Notes: generated by a model from the letters alone, not told the origin. 64,000 nucleotides of DNA from Luidia sarsii (GCA_949987565.1 OX465115.1:3444004-3508003); one strand, 5' to 3'. Shown: positions 44,880 to 56,483, counted from the first letter of the stretch. A program made the numbers and translations.

Positions 44880-46620
44880 GGGGGCTGAGGAGGAGGGGGG
44901 TATGGGTATGATAAATAAGGTGGAGAATTTGAGGACGGGGAGGATGTGTGGGATAAAGAAGGTGGGGAAGGTGAGGACGGGGAGTATGGGTAGGATAAAG
45001 AAGGTGGGGAAGATGGGGACGGGGAGGATGGGTAGGATAAAGAAGGTGGGGAAGATGGGGACAGGGAGGATGGGTAGGATAAAGAAGGTGGGGAAGATGG
45101 GTACGGGGAGGATGGGTAGGATAAAGAAGGTGGGGAAGATGGGGACGGGGAGGATGGGTAGGATAAAGAAGGTGGGGAAGATGGGGACAGGGAGGATGGG
45201 TAGGATAAAGAAGGTGGGGAAGATGGGGACAGGGAGGATGGGTAGGATAAAGAAGGTGGGGAAGATGGGGACGGGGAGTATGGGTAGGATAAAGAAGGTG
45301 GGGAAGATGGGTACGGGGAGGATGGGTAGGATAAAGAAGGTGGGGAAGATGGGGACAGGGAAGATGGGTAGGATAAAGAAGGTGGGGAAGATGGGTACGG
45401 GGAGGATGGGTAGGATAAAGAAGGTGGGGAAGATGGGGACGGGAAGGATGGGTATAGGATAAAGAAGGTGGGGAAACAGAGGGACGAGGCGATGGGTAGG
45501 ATAATTAAGAACTAAGAAGGTGGGGAAGATGGGGACGGGAGGATGGGTCGGATAATTAAGAAGGTGGGGAAGATGGGGACGGGAAGGATGGGTCGGATAG
45601 AGAAGGTGGGGAAGATGGGGACGGGGAGGATGAGTATAGGATAAAGAAGGTGGGGAAGATGGGGACAGGGAGGATGGGTCGGATAATTAAGAAGGTGGGG
45701 AAGATGGGGACGGGAGGATGGGTCGGATAATTAAAAAGGTGGGGAAGATGGGGACGGGGAGGATGGGTATAGGATAAAGAAGGTGGGAAAGATGGGGACA
45801 GGGAGGATGGGTAGGATGAAGAAGGTGGGGAAGATGGGGACAGGGAAAATGGGTAGGATAAAGAAGGTGGGGAAGATGAGGACGGGGATGGGTAGGATAA
45901 AGTAGGTGGGGAGGATGGGGACAGGGAGAATGGGTCGGATAATTAAGAAGGTGGGGAAGATGAGGACGGGGATGGGTAGGATAAAGTAGGTGGGGAGGAT
46001 GGGGACAGGGAGAATGGGTCGGATAATTAAGAAGGTGGGGAAGATGAGGACGGGGATGGGTAGGATAAAGTAGGTGGGGAGGATGGGGACAGGGAGAATG
46101 GATCGGATAATTAAGAAGGTGGGGAAGATGAGGACGGGGATGGGTAGGATAAAGTAGGTGGGGAGGATGGGGACAGGGAGGATGGGTCGGATAATTAAGA
46201 AGCAGGGAAGATGGGGACGGGAGGATGGGTAGGATAAAGAAGGTGGGGAAGATGGGGACCGGGGATTAGTAGGATAGAGTAGGTGGGGAAGATGGGGACG
46301 GGGAAGATGTGTATAGGATAAAGAAGGTGGGGAAAACGAGGACAGGCAGGATGGGTAGAATAAAGTAGGTGGGGAAGATGGGGACAGGGAGGATGGGTCG
46401 GATAAAGAAGTTGGGGAAAATGGGGACGGGGAGTATGGGTAGGATAAAGAAGGTGGGGAAGATGGGGACGGGGAGTATGGGTATAGGATAAAGAAGGTGG
46501 TGAAGATGGGGACAGGGAGGATGGGTAGGATAAAGAAGGTGGGGATGATGGGGACAGGGAGGATGGGTCGGATAAAGAAGTTGGGGAAAATGGGGACAGG
46601 GGAATGGGTCGGATAATTAA
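44880..46620 (+). repeat. 42-bp G-rich minisatellite, about 1.7 kb
   Basis: The unit reads GATAAAGAAGGTGGGGAAGA then TGGGGACGGGGAGGATGGGT then AG, 42 bp. The first dozen units (gataaag at 44952, 44994 and so on) are in near-perfect register. After about 45455 indels appear and GGTCGGATAATTAAGAAGG variants mix in. Each unit has three to five G-runs of 3 or more. Frames are open on both strands (a 14-residue KVGKMGTGRMGRIK-like string on plus, a Pro/Ile/Phe-rich hydrophobic string of up to 390 codons on minus). Register and composition, not selection, explain them. Confidence 0.96.
45896..46231 (+). repeat. 84-bp higher-order repeat inside the minisatellite
   Basis: GATAAAGTAGGTGGGGAGGA starts at 45896, 45980, 46064 and 46148, exactly 84 bp apart. 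Each 84-bp unit is a dimer of two 42-bp monomers: a GATAAAGTAGG monomer and a GATAATTAAGAAGG monomer with GATGAGGACGGGGATGGG. Divergence is only a few bases (e.g. GGATCGG in the third). Confidence 0.93.
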
Positions 46621-46900
46621 GAGGGTGGGGAACGGGGAGGATGAGGTTAATGGGAGGATGAGAAGGATGGGGAGGATGAAGAGGACGAGGAGGACGAGGA
46701 GGATGAAGAGAATGGGGATGATATGAAGGATGGGGGATGGGGAGGATGAGGAGGATTAGGACGATGGTAAGGACGGATTGGATAAGGACGTTTAGGAGAA
46801 TGGGGGGCGGATGAGGATGGGGAAGATGGTTAGGACGGGAAGATTGGGAAGGTTGGGGAGGTTGAGGATGAAGAGGGGGAATTGATGGGGATGTGGGGGA
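46621..46900 (+). repeat. Degenerate (GGA/GAT)n flank of the minisatellite
   Basis: GAGGATGAAGAGGACGAGGA-type trinucleotide-biased sequence with no clear 42-bp period. It fades out near 46900. Confidence 0.85.
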
Positions 46901-47798
46901 CAAAGAATGAGGTTATGAAGGAAAGGTATAGGGTTTAGAATGATGAGGGCGAGGATGGGGTTTGAATTGTCGCTGTATCTCACGCTCACTGTCAGTTCTA
47001 CCTAAGGTCATCGGCATTTCGGTGTACGGCAATGCCTCCTCCGCTGATCACAACCAGCGAGGCACATCTCTCCCGGGCCAGTCAAGCTTGTCTCGTTTGG
47101 ATAGCGAGGAGTGCAGAGCGGACGTGCTCGTGCTCACCCACTACTTAAAAAGCCAACACGGCCATGACGTCACACGCGCATTGGGGAATCGAAGGCAGAC
47201 GGCAGACTACCTGATCGATCATTTACTGGCAAACTGTGAGGAGGAAGGCGCACGCCTAAAACTGACATTTCCCCTGAAGCAATTTCAACCGGTGTTCGCT
47301 ACGCGTCCCCACAATTCCATTGACGAGTCAGGCAAAAAAGATAAAAGCCTGAAATACGTCCATTTCCAGTGACACCCCGTACCCCTGCACAACCTTTTAT
47401 TATCATTTTACCATTGATCTTCACATCCTCCTCATTTGAGATCACTGCCATCAATTACAAGGATACGCCATTAGGACCTATTTAGTAGTGTGCACCCTGC
47501 AAAGTGATCGATGGGGACAGCGGGCCCTATAGGTGGCGCTAAAGAACACGACCGGCCATCCGCTAAGTGATCCATTCATCGTCGGCACTTAGCTTTTACA
47601 CAGAACAAGCTTAAGACGCTATAGATCGCGCAATCAATCGGGGAGTAATTAACACCGTCCAGTGGATAAGGCGTCTTTAAAGGAAGACGTAGAAGGGGCC
47701 TCTTGCGTGCGATACCCCCCTCACGTGAAATTCTTAGTGCTAGTTTTCATTGACTGATTGGGAACGTATGAGAGCCCTCCCGAATGGACCTTTCCAAC
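46901..47798. other. Unassigned sequence with one protein-like frame
   Basis: A plus-strand frame of 136 codons (46962-47372) has balanced composition from residue about 35 on (SLSRLDSEECRADVLVLTHY and onward), with a mix of charged and hydrophobic residues. No family is recognised and no clear splice acceptor, homologue or upstream exon is visible. Left as unassigned. Confidence 0.35.
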
Positions 47799-47991
47799 GA
47801 AATATGCAAATCAGACCTGGCGCATGCCAACCAATCATAGTTTTCCATGGGCGTGCGCGCGTTCCTTCGTGCTAACTGTTTGGCGTGTGGTGATTGGCTA
47901 TCCAGTGTCTCCTGTGCGCGTGTTTCGAAACCTGCACGCCACGCGCACTCGTGTATACCAACCAATAAAGAAGGTCTAATTTGCATATTTC
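47799..47991. mobile_element. F7 fold-back element with octamer and CCAAT motifs
   Basis: 193 bp. The left arm GAAATATGCAAATCAGACC and right arm GGTCTAATTTGCATATTTC are 19-bp inverted repeats with one mismatch. Each arm holds the octamer ATGCAAAT and then a CCAAT box inward (CCAACCAATC at 47827-47836, CCAACCAATA at 47958-47967). A third CCAAT in reverse (GATTGGC) lies near 47891. The GC-rich centre holds GCGTGCGCGC-type words. Fold-back transposon is the preferred call; a bidirectional promoter-like element is the alternative. Confidence 0.7.
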
Positions 47992-50050
47992 ATGAGAAAT
48001 GGCAATTTCATCACCAATTCCGCTTTGACGGCATGGTGTAGGCCGCGGGATCGGGAATGCCTCAAGTACAGATTTGCATCTACGGGGAAAGGTATGCATG
48101 GCATTATATCGGCCGGCTCGGCGGCTGAGGGACCGGGGGGCCGGCCGTGTTTCTTCCCCGTTATGCTGCATGGACCTCGAAGGGTCTACATGGATCGGGC
48201 AGCGAATCGAATGCGGGTTGTTCCGAGAGGAACCGAACTGGTATATTGATTAGTTCGAATCACATTGTGATATACCTCTTTTAAGAATCAACTACCGAAT
48301 GGAAAGTGTTTTCGCAATCACATGCACTTTATTAATTATTCCTCCGAAAGCAAATAAGAAAGAAAAAAGTTCGGATCGGAAACTCAGGAAATGTGTCTGG
48401 TTTTTCGCTATACAGGCAAAGGTGCAACTGCCTGCACTTAACCACGTCAGCTAATGCCTTAGCCATGCATTCGCTCCGGCCCTGTAAATCAAGAGGTCCT
48501 TAACTGATCTCATCAATTCATAATCGGGTTGAAAGTCAGCAGGCAGCCGCCTATAAGCCAGCGATGCATGTCCGACAGTCCGGAGCCACGCGGCTGTTCC
48601 TAAAGGTGACGACCCTCTCGGGTTTGTGGAAATTGGCCATCGGGCAACCAAAGCTGGTTTTTGTTTTACAGTAAGCAGTCGCGGACCTATCATTGTTCCA
48701 CAAGAGTATCATCATATAGAATTTTAGGCTATATCCGTGGTGAAGAAAGTAGGACAGTAGTGAGTAAGAAAGTAAGAAAGTAAGACAGTTTTTCCCAGGA
48801 CCAACTATCTCACTCACAATGAGTATGATTTCTAATTTGTGCCAACGGAAACACCTCCTGAACTGAATTTAAATCTGATTATGTATATTCTACCGTTTTC
48901 AAAGCGTTGAGTCTCTCGGTTCTTATCAGAACTTGACAAACACAAAACAAGAGATTGTTTCCACGGCAAACTTTTCTTGACGAATTCCCGTCTCCATGAA
49001 AATGTTGCAATTTCTTCGCCCCAAAGTTGCTCGACTGGGTTCTGCATTGAACTCATCTCCGTAATCTCTTACAGAACTCGGAACGACGTCTTTTTTCCCC
49101 CAGAGGGCGTTCTATGATTTGACCGGGTCTGTCCCCAATCACGGCGGGACCGGGCACGGGGCTAATTTGAAGGAGAGCACTTAGCAGTTGCACGGGCAGA
49201 CACAGAGTCTGTGTACCTCTCGGCAAATATTTAGATTACTGCGAGCTTATTATTGCAGTCGTGGTTACGGCACCACTTTGCAGCTCTCGAATCGGATGCC
49301 CCATCCGTACTACACATGCACATCGTGAAGCCTATTTCAGTACCCCACAAAAATGTATTCCTTGTAGTACATCATCTCCTTAAGCTCAACAGAAAATTCT
49401 CTATGTCTCGGAGGGTGGACGAGGGGGGGGTGGCGTTGGTGGATCCACCCGGGTAAATTTGGGGTGGGAGAGACGGGGATCGATTTTGGATTTTTTTTTG
49501 GTTCACCCTCCTCGCCAGCCGCGTCGAAGTCTCCCTTGTGGAAATTGCGTCCCTTAGAGCGAACACGCGATACCCTGCCTAGGGGTACCACTCAAACAAT
49601 TAAGAGGGGATGGGAGAGGAAGGGGTGGGGTTTCTTGCGACGGGGGAGGGGACCCAGACAGAATGGAAGTATACAGGACAGCATTGCAGGCATCCGAGTT
49701 ACAGATTCAGTACGACCCTAGGCAGGTAGGTTATGATCAGGGTCCGATTTCGAGGAGTTCGTCGGAAGCATTCGGTGGTAGCAGGGAAATACTGCGCTGA
49801 CGATATACAGGTAGTACTTTGGTATTTGGTATAAGTGTTGAATTACTTTCGAACGTAAAAAGTGCATAGAAATCATACCTCAAGGAAGCAATGAGGGAAA
49901 AAAGTATCTGTATTCCCAGACTTGCAAAGTTATCATTTGATCGAGTAATAGAGATGTATCTATTTCTAATAGATATACATACCTCTAATTGTTATAAAAA
50001 TATTTCCCTTTCGCAAATTAAATGCCACCTTTGCGTCGATATTAAAGCCA
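47992..50050. other. Unassigned sequence
   Basis: No gene is recognised. A short AGTAAGAA repeat lies near 48761-48785 and a T-run near 49491. Confidence 0.5.
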
Positions 50051-50052
50051 GA

Positions 50053-50330
50053 AAGGCACAGCCAAAGGCACAGCCAAAGGCACAGCCAAAGGCACAGCCA
50101 AAGGCACAGCCAAAGGCACAGCCAAAGGCACAGCCAAAGGCACAGCCAAAGGCACAGCCAAAGGCACAGCCAAAGGCACAGCCAAAGGAACAGCCAAAGG
50201 CACAGCCAAAGGCACAGCCAAAGCCACAGCCAAAGCCACAGCCAAAGCCACAGCCAAAGACACAGCCAAAGGCACAAGCAAAGGCACAGCCAAAGGCACA
50301 ACCGCAGCCATAGTCAAAGCCGCAGCCAAA
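50053..50330 (+). repeat. 12-bp GGCACAGCCAAA minisatellite
   Basis: About 20 units. The first 13-14 are almost identical apart from one GGAACAGCCAAA near 50187. From about 50220 the units become GCCACAGCCAAA, then degrade up to about 50410. The plus frame reads (Lys-Ala-Gln-Pro)n for over 80 residues and two minus frames are also open. A coding origin cannot be excluded from this alone but is not supported by its flanks. Confidence 0.95.
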
Positions 50331-51390
50331 GCCAATTGCAAATCCATAAACTTTGCCACAGACATCCACAGAAAAAATCACAGCCAAAGCCATAGCCACA
50401 GCCGTGGTCTCGGGAAGTAGAAAAAGGGCCCCCATCGAAAGACACGACACGAATAGAAATGTGACGCGTCACACCACGTGCCAGACAGTTGGACAGGCCC
50501 CACTGGGAGTATGAACGAAATGGATACGAATGGTTAAGCAACCGTATAGGGTCTGTGGATTTCTACCTCTGTGGTTTCAAATTACGAGCAACGCTTGGAA
50601 TGGATAATGGATAAATGTCAGAATGAGATAAGGAGATTTGTGGAATACTGACTAAGATACTGAATGTCGAATACGTGCCTTGCAGTAGATTATGCATTTC
50701 AGATCGGTCCAAAGAGGTTAGAAACATTCTGCGCTTTAATTGTTATTTGTTTCTATCCTGACCAGGCCTCTCTGAAAGGTCCTTCTGTGATCATTTTAAT
50801 TGATTTGGATTTCCATTGTTTGCATATTTCTTCATTTTGAAATCTCAACGAAAAAAATTCTCCTATCGATCCTGGAAGCATCTTTCAAAGAAATCGAATT
50901 TGGAGATTCATGATAGCTCTAGTCAGTTTGCAATGAGTTTGTTGTCTGGAACATTTTTGGAGTTCTTCAAGTGGATTTAGAATTGTTCCCCCCGGTCGAC
51001 TTAAAAGTTTGTTTCTACTTTCTGCGTCTGAAGATGTTTCACCAACTAAAATAACCCAAAGGGGGTGTTTACATACTCAGGCACACTGGTCCCGCTCTGT
51101 GCTAGCCTTACATAAACAAGTGCTAGATCAACATTTGGGACTGTCGGACGAGCAAAGAGACCAAGCGGAGTTTATCTTTAATACTACAATTTCATCCATA
51201 ATTCATATTTAACAAGACCCGGTCCCCTCCCCGGAATGTGACTTCTCATATGTCGGCACAGTCGAGGCGTGAAGTTTCTGCAATTTTTAGGGTAAGAGAA
51301 TCCAGGACGCCATGTTTATTGCCACAGCAGTATCTCTCTATAAAAAAAGTCAGCAATCAAAACTTCTTTTTTAAATCAAAAGTTTTAAAT
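50331..51390. other. Unassigned sequence
   Basis: A diverged K box 2 (CTCTGAAAGGTCCTTCTGTG) occurs near 50770. No gene is recognised. Confidence 0.5.
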
Positions 51391-51394
51391 CAAA

Positions 51395-51625
51395 ACTGTT
51401 GCAAACTGCTCACTGACTAAAATGACCTGCAATACACGAATCTCAACACTTAGTGGCCTGACGCTTCGATCCTAGCAGGGCCTTAATTCACAAGAAAGGT
51501 CCTAGCAGGACCTTTCTCAAGTCCTAGAAGGGCCTTTCTCAAGAAAGGTCCTGCTAGGATCGTAACGTTCCAAAAAGATGGCCGGACGTTTCGATCCCTG
51601 CAGGACCGTCGTCAAAGGCAGAGAA
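51395..51625. repeat. Family K composite with palindrome
   Basis: AACTGTTGCAAACTGCTCAC then TGACTAAAATGACC (box 1) is followed by multiple box-2 copies in both orientations: GACGCTTCGATCCTAGCAGG, AAGAAAGGTCCTGCTAGGAT and GGACGTTTCGATCCCTGCAG. A perfect 25-bp palindrome, AGAAAGGTCCT-AGC-AGGACCTTTCT, lies at 51493-51517. Nested or rearranged copies are the simplest explanation. Confidence 0.75.
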
Positions 51626-52150
51626 AGTTTCTGCTACAGGAGCTAGAATGTCGCACTCTCTCAATGTTTGCGATCAATAAAAACACTTTTCACAGTGCGG
51701 TGCACTTTGGTAGCCTCGCGGTAGAGGTCACTCGTACACCGGCAAGATAGCCTTTCCTGAGGATGAATAGCTCCCCTCCCACGAGTTACAGTATCAGGGA
51801 ATGCTTACAGTATCAAGGGTTTGCGCTTCGCGGTGTGACCCTGAATGGGACAAAGTGTGCAAACATGAGGAGTACATGCACATCTGGATGCCAGAGACCG
51901 TCACGCGCTGTTTTACAAACAAAAAAAGACACGGACCCGTAGGAGTCCTCGAGTTACTGCGTTTGTTGAATGTTCCTCTTTTGAACGGCACAGGAGTCTC
52001 TCCAAATAACAATCATCTGGGCTAGAGGTGACTACACTGTACTCGCGAGGGAGGGGGGGGTGGGGACGTTGTTGGGATGATGCCCCGTTGTTGATTGGAA
52101 GACGAAATCGGGTCGTCAGCTCCGTTTGTCCTATACTGCCAGGTAAAGAG
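51626..52150. other. Unassigned sequence
   Basis: No feature is recognised. A G-run lies near 52052-52060. Confidence 0.5.
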
Positions 52151-52282
52151 AAAATAAGAGAGAGAGGGGGAGAGAGAAAGGGAGAGGAAACAGAGGAGAG
52201 AGAGGGGAGATGACAGAGATGAGGGAAAGAGAGAGAGGGGAGCAGGAGGAGAAAGAGGTGGAGAGAGACACAGAGAGAGCGA
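52151..52282 (+). repeat. GA-rich purine tract
   Basis: Interrupted (GA)n and GGAGAGAGA sequence. Frames on the minus strand are Leu/Ser-rich artefacts. Confidence 0.9.
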
Positions 52283-52561
52283 TTGCCAATCATCACTCTC
52301 TGAAGACACGCTCTATATTGGTAAGAGTACACACAGAGGTAGGGAAGGCGCATCGTATTGACAGGAATCCCAGGTGCCTGGATCCATGCCTCGCAAAAAT
52401 TCAAGGGGTGAATGAAAAATGGTAACAAGTCAATTTTGACTTGACAGTCACGAACCAAAATTTGAGGTTTCTCGGGAAGTAGAGGTGAAACAAAACACTG
52501 GTCCTGATATTTCCCCAGATCGTGTCCCATCCACTGTCCAACGCATCTCCGTCCTCATCCG

Positions 52562-52804
52562 GGGGCCCCTTTTTCCAAAACCCGGCTTAGGCTTGGGCTC
52601 CGGCTTCGTTTCTGTTATCCCAATGCGGAAAACAGAGGTTGGAGGTCATTGTTGCACTTGAGGCTTTGGATTCTTTTTCAAAATGCATTGTAACATTCAA
52701 ACACGCTATGCCTTACGGTTTCGTGCCTTGTACATTAAAATGGACGGCAGGAATAAAGACAAAGCCTGGGCCTGAGCCTAAGCCGGGATTTGGAAAAGGG
52801 CCCA
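52562..52804. mobile_element. F6 element with about 40-bp TIRs
   Basis: The left end GGGCCCCTTTTTCCAAAACC then CGGCTTAGGCTTGGGCTCCG mirrors the right end GCCTGGGCCTGAGCCTAAGC then CGGGATTTGGAAAAGGGCCC over about 40 bp with a few mismatches. 243 bp, non-coding interior. No clear target-site duplication. Confidence 0.85.
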
Positions 52805-53440
52805 TGTGTGTATTGGGTGGCTAGTTGGTTACAGTTTCCCGTAGTATAGTGGGCATTGCGCAAAATGTCTGCATCGTCTGTGACTCTTGGCCGCAATCAC
52901 AGATGACGAAGGCCACCCCTCATCAATATTACATACCTCGCACAACTGTATCTCTTGCATATTAAACTATGAGTCGCACCATTTCACACTTTTGATGGAC
53001 CACCTCAGGTATTTTGTCTCCACAACTTGCCACCTTACCTGGTCAAAATCATGCCTAAATACCCACGAAAACACCTTAGCCCGTGTAAAGGGCTCTGCTT
53101 AAGGCGTTTCCTTGCACATTACCGCCTGTTTCGTGTAATACTATACAGGTATGTGCACCTATTACAGTGCTTTCGACTCATTCCCTATCCAATCTGTTAC
53201 CATTGGAACATCAACATGTACAATCTATCAAATCCCTTCTATTGAGTAAATTATTATGACCAGACTTCTAAACTCAAGGCCAAACGCTGCCTCGCATCTT
53301 CCTACACCAGGAGGTTGGAAGCATATCCAGTTGATCCAGTTGGCCCCTTGGTGTAAGACATACAGTTTAATAGGAGGATTTCCATTTCTGGACTCATGGA
53401 TATATAGCCGTCGCGCCACCAGCTGGGTTAGGTGTAGGCA
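52805..53440. other. Unassigned sequence
   Basis: No gene or repeat is recognised. Confidence 0.5.
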
Positions 53441-53447
53441 ATGGCGA

Positions 53448-53676
53448 CCCGGTATAGAGCTGCTGAAGCACAACAATTCCCTTAAGCATGAAAAAAACTT
53501 CTTCAACAGAATCAAGTTGCAAGCCAAAGTTCCGATTGTATTTCATGCTTAGCACCCAAGATTGGAATCCAAGTCAAGTACAGTGACATATTGGTTGGCG
53601 ATCTCGATTTAATCAGGGAAGAAATGTCTGGCTTAGCAGATTTCCACACTTAAGCAACTCTATGAAATTGGCCCCA
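53448..53676 (+). mobile_element. F4 element
   Basis: CCCGGTATAGAGCTGCTGAA at the left and ACTTAAGCAACTCTATGAAA then TTGGCCCC at the right are inverted F4 ends. The interior has GGAATCCAAGTCAAGTACAG and GGCTTAGCAGATTTCCACAC. Confidence 0.7.
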
Positions 53677-55170
53677 TGTCGAACCCGCTTTAACGCATTC
53701 CGATGGGCAAAATATGCATCACAGTGGTGACAGTGAGACCGATACTATAGGCGAGCAGACAGTCAACATCCTTTCTTTTTAAAGGGGCGCCAATAATCGA
53801 AACATTGTTGATTCGGGCATGTCGTATGTTTCTAGAGGGGCACTTATTCTGCCGTCAACGCTCTCTTTTTTTTCCCGCACTCCCCACAAGGATTGCGGCC
53901 ATCGACTTCAGTCAACAACCACTCGTGCCCGATGTTATGGAGGAAGCGAAAGAACACACAACTCTGAGCTTTTATCGTCTTCATTTTTTTCTTCTTCTGG
54001 CAGCAGCTTTTCCAAGGAAACCCAGGCATCTTCTTCGCGCGAGAAATCCGACACTGCAGCCTGTGTTGAAAAGTTGGATCAAATTCATATTGAATATGCT
54101 CGTGGGGAGGTGGCTACTGGGTAGAGGGAAGTGGGGGTCATTCAGAAGCCACGCTCCAAAAGGTCGAGCTTCTAGACTTCTTCTTTTCATATAGTGACTT
54201 CGTTAAATTGCGCGGTCCACGCCCCACCGTCGTTTCAAACTTTAAGGGCCGACCTTTGGGGAGAGCTGGCGTGCCCAGAAATCCAACGCCGTCTGTCTCG
54301 GGGAAACTTGAAACTCTCGACGCCATATTGTAAAAGAAAAAAATCTTAGATATATTGGGGGGGGATGGTGGCGTCACTAAAGGTTTCACAGAACTTTCAG
54401 CTATGTTTGAGAGATTCTTCATTTTCAAGAAAGTGAAATCCCATGGATATTTCGGTGACACCGATACGGGGAATGAAATTAGTGCGAACTCGATACGTCT
54501 GTAATCGGCATGCATAAACGGCGTGTAGATCAAACTGCCGAGGGATGAAGACGCTCTTGAGTTACCGAAAATAATGTTGATCGCGCGGCGTGCATGGTTA
54601 GTCAAGAGTTAACACCCATCGGAAATCGTCTAAGATGATACGGTTTAAATATCTCCGAGAAAGGTCTTGGGGTGAGCTGGCTAGATGGGAACCTGTCTGT
54701 GATATGATACCACCCCGTCCACAGACTCACATTTGCAAAACAATGTCTGTCATAATTATAATTTGTAACTGAAAAAACGACGAAATTCATTCTTATCTTA
54801 TTCTTCCGGTTCAAGTCCCGGTCCAGTCAAAGATTTCATTGCCAATTTTTCAATTTGTTCAAAGGTTCCAAGTCAGTTTTCCTTTATTATTTTGTTTGAT
54901 ATTCCGACTGGCGTCGACCAAGAATTTGAATGAAATTGTTTACCACTTGTTTTGTGAATTAATGCCAACAAGTTGCTATTTTTTTTTCTTAATCGATCCA
55001 AGAAGAACCCTTCTTGTTATGCCTTAGAGAATTGTCAAATCCTCTGTCTTCTTTTTAAGATGTATCCTTTAGGTTTATTCTCATCAGCGAACAGTTTTAA
55101 TGTCTTTGGATTTTTTTCAACGGTTCTACTGGAGTGGGAACGTGTATAAAATTGGCATCTTCTTCATTTC
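53677..55170. other. Unassigned sequence
   Basis: Frames of 129-155 codons at 53805-54605 overlap on both strands and lack recognisable domains. A G-run lies at 54357-54364. AT-rich from 54720. Confidence 0.5.
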
Positions 55171-55171
55171 A

Positions 55172-55310
55172 GTCATTAAGCAGTGTGCAATTTTTTTTGT
55201 ATATTACTCCTATAATTATTTTAATCGCTTCAATTATTTCCCATTTTTAGAAAAATGCCAAAGAGAACTTTGACAGGACCGAGACTTGAGCGCGAGACCT
55301 CTAGTCTTTA
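55172..55310. repeat. K box 1 joined to SINE tail
   Basis: CAGTCATTAAGCAGTGTGCA then ATTTTTTTTGTATATTACTC (K box 1) is followed about 60 bp later by AAAATGCCAAAGAGAACTTT then GACAGGACCGAGACTTGAGC. The latter is the SINE segment also seen near 20181 and 32166; its B box is on the minus strand (GCTCAAGTC). The linkage suggests both belong to one composite element. Confidence 0.6.
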
Positions 55311-55985
55311 GTTTTATTTTCGTATTTTTAGTCACACAATTTTTGTTTATAATTCCTTTTCTCAGTTGATTTTGTTTATTATTTTAAATGCTTTATTCTA
55401 AAAGAGGGGGTTTATATAATACATACTGATATTTGTACGTCTTTTTATATTTATTATATATTTATTTCATTCAATTTTTTTCTATAATTCTAAAATGTTC
55501 TTTAATTCTAAAATGTTCTTTAATTCTAAAATTGTATTTGATTTTTTGATTAATGTTATTTTGGCCTATTTGTAACGTATGAGGTAATGTGAATAAATGC
55601 ACTTAATCCCAAACCGGCCCTGCATCCCTTTGAAACACGACCAATATAAGGTAACCGGAGATGGATGGGCGGACGACACTCGGATTTCGAGGCGGGCAGG
55701 ACTGAAGCGCTTTCGACTTGTCGGACATGTCCAATTAAGACGGTCTGATCCGCCGCCCCGTTTCGCCCGGGTCACTGCGAGGCGGACAACCCTTAACCTG
55801 CTTTATACGCATGTAGACAAGGCTATCCTTTACGGACAAGGAGTTGGTTAGGGGGAGGCGAAGGTTCATGCGAGGGCAACGAGACACTAGGCCGATTATT
55901 CTCAGGGTACGGGATGATGGGTTGGGGTATTGAAGGGAGATGACACAAGGTCGGGTGTGATTGCATTCCCTCGGTAGTCTCTCCT
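55311..55985. other. Unassigned sequence
   Basis: AT-rich to 55570, with TTCTAAAATGTTCTTTAA repeated two to three times near 55488-55535. No gene is recognised. Confidence 0.5.
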
Positions 55986-55989
55986 TGGG

Positions 55990-56424
55990 AAATGTTTTCT
56001 CTCTCTCTGTCTCTCTCCGTGTGTATGTCTACCTGTCCCTTTCTGTCCATTCATGTTCCTCTCTGTTACTCCCTGGCCTTCTGTGCCTCTCTATCTGTCC
56101 CTCTCTTCCTCTCTCTTTCTCTGTGTCTCTGTATGTCCCTCTCTCCGTCCATCTCTGCCCCTCTCTATCCCCCCGTCTCTCCCTGGGTCTCTCTGTCTCT
56201 CCCTCCTCTCTCTCCCACTTTCTGTCTCCCTCTCCTCTTTCCTCCCCTGTTTTCTCTCCCCTCTCTCCACCACTCCGTCTTTCTTCTTCCTGTCTTCTTC
56301 CCGTCCCTGGCTCTTCCGTCTCTCACACTCCCTATTTTGTCCACGAGAAAATGTCTCCCGATACCTATCTGTATATGTATGTATCTGTCTCCCTCCTCTA
56401 TATGTCCCCCTCATTATCTGTCCC

Positions 56425-56483
<59 letters not shown>

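Noticed and set aside
45731..46903. 390-codon minus-strand open frame, Pro/Ile/Phe-rich
   Set aside because: It lies entirely in the 42-bp minisatellite and its flank. The period is divisible by 3, so frames remain open by register. No flanking coding sequence.
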